A stretch of DNA of 64,000 nucleotides from Emydura subglobosa (Eukaryota; Chordata; Testudines; Chelidae). Location of the stretch: contig ML679961.1 of assembly GCA_007922225.1 (NCBI GenBank), forward strand, positions 6,989,702 through 7,053,701, written 5' to 3'. Of this stretch, positions 60,338 to 64,000 are shown in pieces; the first letter of the stretch is position 1, and the number at the start of each line of letters is the position of its first letter. The notes beneath the pieces were generated by a model, which was given only the letters and a program-made list of their open reading frames with translations, ran no database searches and was not told the DNA's origin. The translations under genes were made by a program, and so were the position numbers.

Positions 60338-61490
60338 GCGTCTGTACATGTATTTTGGCAGCATGCAGGGATCTGGCTCACTGTGACAGATTATATCTGT
60401 AATGGATCCCAGTTCATTAAGCACCACAGCAAATTATTTCAATCCCACGTTGTTTGCTGGCTAAGTTACACTCCTTCTTTTACCTTTTACATTTCCAGAG
60501 TGTTCTGCACGGACTTGCCTGTTGCCTACATGCCAGGCTGGCAGTACCACATTGTTCACTTTGTGACTCCAGTAAGAAGCAAGTTTAATTTTTATTTTTA
60601 ATGGTGCTGCTCACCAATCTATTTATAGAGGCTGGTTGGGATTACGCTGCCCTCTGCTCCAGTTTTGGCTGTGACACTGGAAATGAGTGATCCAAAAGTC
60701 TATTTCGTAACCCAGTCTATTGTAAAACTTCATGTTGCAAATTCAGCTAGAGACCCAGCTTGCTTCCCTGTCATTATAATTAGCGGGAGACATAGGGCTG
60801 AGGGGGTGTACTGCTGCCTCCCCTGGCTTGAAGTGGTTTCCATCATATACGGGGGTTTACAGTTTGGTTCAGTGGGTCTCAGCACCCCCACTGTGCACAT
60901 TGTTCCGGCGCCCCTGGCGGGAGAGCTAGCTCTGTGCTCCTGCTGGCTGTGCTTTTGCATGTCGGTGCACCTGGTGCTGACTCACACACCTGGACAAAAT
61001 GCTGTTTGCAGAGGCTCAATGACCCCAGACGCGCAGGCCTTTTCTTGTGAACGACCCTGTCCCCAGCCAGTCTTGCAGGGAGGGGAAGAGGGAGCATGAA
61101 GCCGCCCGCCCTCCCCCCAGCATGGCTGCCCCTGCACAGAGATGGGGGTGGTGGCCATGGGCCAGAGCTGTCCAGCCTGCCCGTGGGTGCTGCAGGAAGA
61201 GGCTACGGGGGAGCCTCCAGCACAGCGCAGCGGGGAGAGGGCAGGCAGGGGCGGGGCACAAGGAGGGGCGGGGCTAAAGAGGTTATAGCTCCACCTTCCT
61301 AGCCAGGTTGGAGGGGGCGGGTCCTAGCTGGCCTGGCACCTCCCCAAAGGGTGGAGGGGGCGGGGCTGAACCACCCTGGCCCCGCCCCCCCGGCAGACAC
61401 TGCAGAGAAGTCGTGGAGGGGGCGGGTCTGAGGTGCCCTGGCCCCGCCCCCGAGCCGGCCTGGCCCCGCCCCCCCGCGGGTGCCGCGGAC

Positions 61491-61498
61491 TATAAAAG
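61491..61498 (+). promoter_or_regulatory. TATA box
   Basis: TATAAAAG lies 43 bp before the ATG at 61534. Normal spacing puts transcription start near 61520, so the 5' UTR would be only about 15 nt if this ATG is used. Confidence 0.7.
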
Positions 61499-61533
61499 CG
61501 GCCGGTGGCGGCCGTCCCGGCCCAGAGGCGAGC

Positions 61534-61640
61534 ATGAAGCGGCGCAGCGAGCGAGGGGCGGCGCGGCCCCGGGGGGAGCGCACCGGCACCGGCACCGGCG
61601 GGGCTGGAGACCCCCCCGCGGGCTGCCCGCGGCCCCGGCG
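61534..61640 (+). CDS. First coding exon of a plus-strand gene, possibly ABHD12B
   Basis: The ATG at 61534 opens 35 codons plus two bases (MKRRSERGAARPRGERTG..., ending PRPR), followed by a consensus donor gtaagt at 61641. The peptide is basic and of low complexity (a TGTGTGG run), so it does not identify the gene. Support for a real exon is the TATA box, GC boxes, CpG island and donor. The ABHD12B suggestion rests on position: in other vertebrates this serine hydrolase-fold gene lies divergently next to NIN. The paralogue ABHD12 also begins with a basic stretch. No alpha/beta-hydrolase exon was found by the window's end. The symbol is left empty because identity is inferred only from synteny. 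Confidence 0.55.
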
Positions 61641-61870
61641 GTAAGTCCCGCTCCGCCCCGCCCCCCCGCGGCTCTGCCCGGACTGGGGGTCCCCGGTTCT
61701 CCCCCGNNNNNNNNNNNNNNNNNNNNNNNNNNNNNNNNNNNNNNNNNNNNNNNNNNNNNNNNNNNNNNNNNNNNNNNNNNNNNNNNNNNNNNNNNNNNNN
61801 NNNNNNAGTCCCGCTCCGCTCCGCCCCCCCCGCGGCTCTGCCCGGACTGGGGGTCCCCGGTTCTCCCCCG
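61641..61870. repeat. 64-66-bp sequence duplicated on both sides of the assembly gap
   Basis: 61641-61706 (gtaagtcccgctccgccccg ... ggttctcccccg) recurs at 61807-61870 from 'agtcccgctccgc' onward with only minor differences. The second copy starts immediately after the N run. It is probably an unmerged contig overlap, though a real tandem duplication is possible. Confidence 0.9.
61707..61806. other. Assembly gap, 100 N
   Basis: Exactly 100 N, the conventional placeholder for a gap of unknown size. Confidence 1.
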
Positions 61871-64000
61871 CGCCCCTCTGCGGAGCGCCCCCCCCCCCGG
61901 GGTCTCCCCCCCTTCCCCATCCCTGCCCCCGGGACGGGGCCGTGCCGTCGGGCTCTGTTCCTGCTGCTTCGAGCCCCCAGTTCTGCAGGTCGCCCATCCT
62001 CCCCTGTGTGCTCCTGGCCCCCTTCCCTGGGGGTCGCTCCCACCTTTCTGCCAGCCCCCTCCCCCGCCTGGCATGTGGCGCTGCTCAGCTGGGGGGATGC
62101 AAGGCGGCCTGGTGCCCCCCGGGTGCTGTGCATCTCCCTGGCCGGGTCCATGCTGCACTGCAGGCCTCCTGGGGGCAGGGAGCTGTGGCTTTCCTCTCTT
62201 CAGGGCGGTTCCCATCCCATGCTGCAGAATAACCCCGTTACCAGGCTTAGCAGAGCAGCTGCGAGCCCCACAAGCGTTCCCGTGTGCCCTCCGCAGGCTG
62301 AGAACTTACGCCCTGCCGGCAGGGGTCCTGCCAGCTCTGCCCGGGGAAGAGGATGCTGGCGTGCGGCCTGTTCCCTTTTCAGTTTTTAAATTCACGTTAC
62401 ATTAGGCTAGCAACCGGCCACGCAGGGCCGAGTGGGGAAGAGGCTCACTTACACATCGGCGGGTCACTGTCTGCGTACGCAATTGTTGCAGTGGCTTGCC
62501 GAAATGAATGCATGGGAGCCCGACTGCTGGCTGGTGCACCCGCTGGCCGTAGCTGCTGGTGTAGAGGGGGGTTGCTTTGTGCACAGGTGTTTGCCTTCTT
62601 TAAAAGTTGGGCTTGCGGTGTATGCTGCCAAGTTCGGTTCTGCTTATTAAAACAAAAGCTGTACATATCCAAAGCTTTACAACTGCTCCAAATTGCTCTG
62701 AGGAGCATCACAGATCTGAAAGGAGGGTCAGCGCATAACCCCAGATGATAACCATTGCTGATTTAATACTGTTTACTTAAATTCTGAACATGGACTAGAC
62801 TAGATAATACTTACACTGGGAACCCTAAAGAAGCAATTCAAATGACCACTTTTGTCTGGCTCCTTGGGTTTGACAGATGTGAAAGAGCTACTGGGTGCTG
62901 CTTTCACAATCCTGCTTAGTATTCGTCCAATCAGAGCTCCACTGACTCTTCCCCGCCTACCCCCTTCAAATTCCATCCCATTGTTTTCTAGCCTTTCTGC
63001 ATAAATTAATCACTCCTCACCCTACCTTTAATTATTGTTTCATCTCTATGTAGGCCGATGGACTCTGTTCCAAGATCTAGACACGGTGGTGCTGTTTGTC
63101 TTGTCTAAGATGACTCTTCATGGCGTCTGTTGAGCAATTCTCACAGCTGTTCTGAGCTATGTATGCATCCAGTGTTCTGACATAATTTTTTGTTTGGTAG
63201 TTGCCAGGATGTGCTTGGCACTCACATAAACATACAAAGTATGGTTCCTGCTCCAGGGGCTTAGTCAACACAGGCCATGGCAAGGAAATGACGGAAGACA
63301 GGTTCTTAGTTTTTCTTGCTGCCTTCTAGGGAGCGTATTAAAACACACATTCTCACTTTCAAACTGGGGAGTTATTTAAATTGAAATTGTCATTTTCCTG
63401 CCTGTGGTTTTGGCCTTCCTAGATCTAACTGCCTTTTGTTAAGAGTCTCTCTTAAGTTGCAGACCCTTCAGGACAGGAACTGTCGTCTTGTTTGTATGTC
63501 ACCTAGGACATATGGAAAGCAATTCAGCGTTCTGTCTAAATTCTGAAAGGGCCTTCTTCTGAGTCGTTTATCCAGAGAGTCTACAACTATGAATGTCTAG
63601 GATCAGGAAACCTTAAAACAGACTGAATTGCTATGATTTTTCTCTTAGGTGAAAAGTAGTGGTTCGTCATTTCCTGCCTCCTTGGTATCTAGCGCCTGTG
63701 AAAAGTGGCAAACTGACAGTAAAGGACGCATAATTCCTCTTGCCCAATCACATACAGCACAAATAGTGGTAATGGATGGGCTCACTTTGAAGTACTGACA
63801 GTCATGACAGGCCCCGTATCCCAGTACAAATCTGTGGAGTAATTCAATTGTATTAAATTACATGTGGCACGTGTCTCTTACGACCATGAAAAGAAGAACG
63901 CACACCGTCTAAAACAAAACCATCCATATAATGCATTAAAATGTTAAAATTCACCTCCCGGCCAGCTACGTTCTTAAGCAAGTTTTCCTCCATTCCTGTC
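61871..64000 (+). other. First intron of the plus-strand gene, nothing recognised
   Basis: CpG-rich to about 62050, then ordinary sequence. An L2/MIR-like scrap lies near 63440-63530 ('cttcaggacaggaactgtcgtcttgttt'). No further coding exon was identified. Confidence 0.45.

Larger units (their letters stand above)
61250..62000 (+). promoter_or_regulatory. CpG island promoter with a GC-box array
   Basis: The stretch is very GC- and CpG-rich. Upstream of the TATA box, a unit of roughly 'gtggagggggcggg.ctga..' followed by 'ccctggccccgccccc' occurs at 61351-61390 and 61414-61453. A partial copy lies near 61306. The paired Sp1-type sites are in opposite orientation. The island extends past the first exon and surrounds the 100-N gap. 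Confidence 0.8.

Noticed and set aside
60074..60601. 175-codon plus-strand frame containing a 'NGSQF' string resembling integrase
   Set aside because: It starts inside unrelated sequence, includes a MITE-like element at 60188-60337, and lies on the strand opposite the adjacent Gypsy remnant. The resemblance is too short.
61299..62405. Long frames on both strands across the 100-N gap
   Set aside because: They are open only because of high GC content and N bases. Only the TATA-associated exon has a supporting donor and promoter.
1..64000. tRNA, rRNA, snoRNA or other structured RNA genes
   Set aside because: I saw no convincing tRNA boxes or snoRNA motifs by eye. A tRNAscan or Infernal run would be decisive.

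Overview
This window is vertebrate nuclear DNA, most likely from a turtle or close sauropsid. It has interrupted genes with consensus splice sites, two assembly gaps (400 N and 100 N) in CpG islands, and almost no long open frames. It is full of CR1 LINE copies whose 3' ends carry the ATTCTATG octamer, hAT-like and Harbinger-like short inverted-repeat transposons, LTR insertions and ancient MIR/L2-like fragments. The turtle call rests on this repeat mix and was not confirmed by a search.

Only two genes can be supported. The first is NIN (ninein), on the minus strand. A candidate non-coding first exon ends at 29421 beside a CpG island. The start-codon exon is at 17519-17313 and the next coding exon at 5638-5557, and the gene then leaves the window on the left. 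Together the two coding exons give the first 89 residues, including the N-terminal EF-hand. The second is the first coding exon of a plus-strand gene at 61534-61640, behind a TATA box in another CpG island. Its own sequence does not identify it. In other vertebrates ABHD12B lies divergently upstream of NIN, so ABHD12B is my best guess.

Layout: 1-29420 is NIN intronic sequence with scattered repeats. 29280-30870 is the NIN CpG island, a gap and a short minisatellite. 30875-50640 is intergenic, with two decayed Harbinger-type elements that carry a Myb/SANT reading frame and several small inverted-repeat elements. 50645-58930 is one old plus-strand CR1 copy broken apart by at least three later insertions and by inversion of its reverse-transcriptase active-site segment. 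59090-60060 holds a frameshifted Ty3/Gypsy pol remnant. 61250-64000 holds the second promoter, its first exon and the start of its first intron.

I found no CRISPR array, operon, RNA gene or new defence or biosynthetic system. The most unusual material is structural: the layered CR1 fossil with its internal inversion, two LTR-like insertions of nearly equal length (1092 and 1094 bp) in opposite orientations, a reading frame with 21-residue repeats inside one insertion, and a sequence duplicated on both sides of the second gap that looks like an unmerged assembly overlap.
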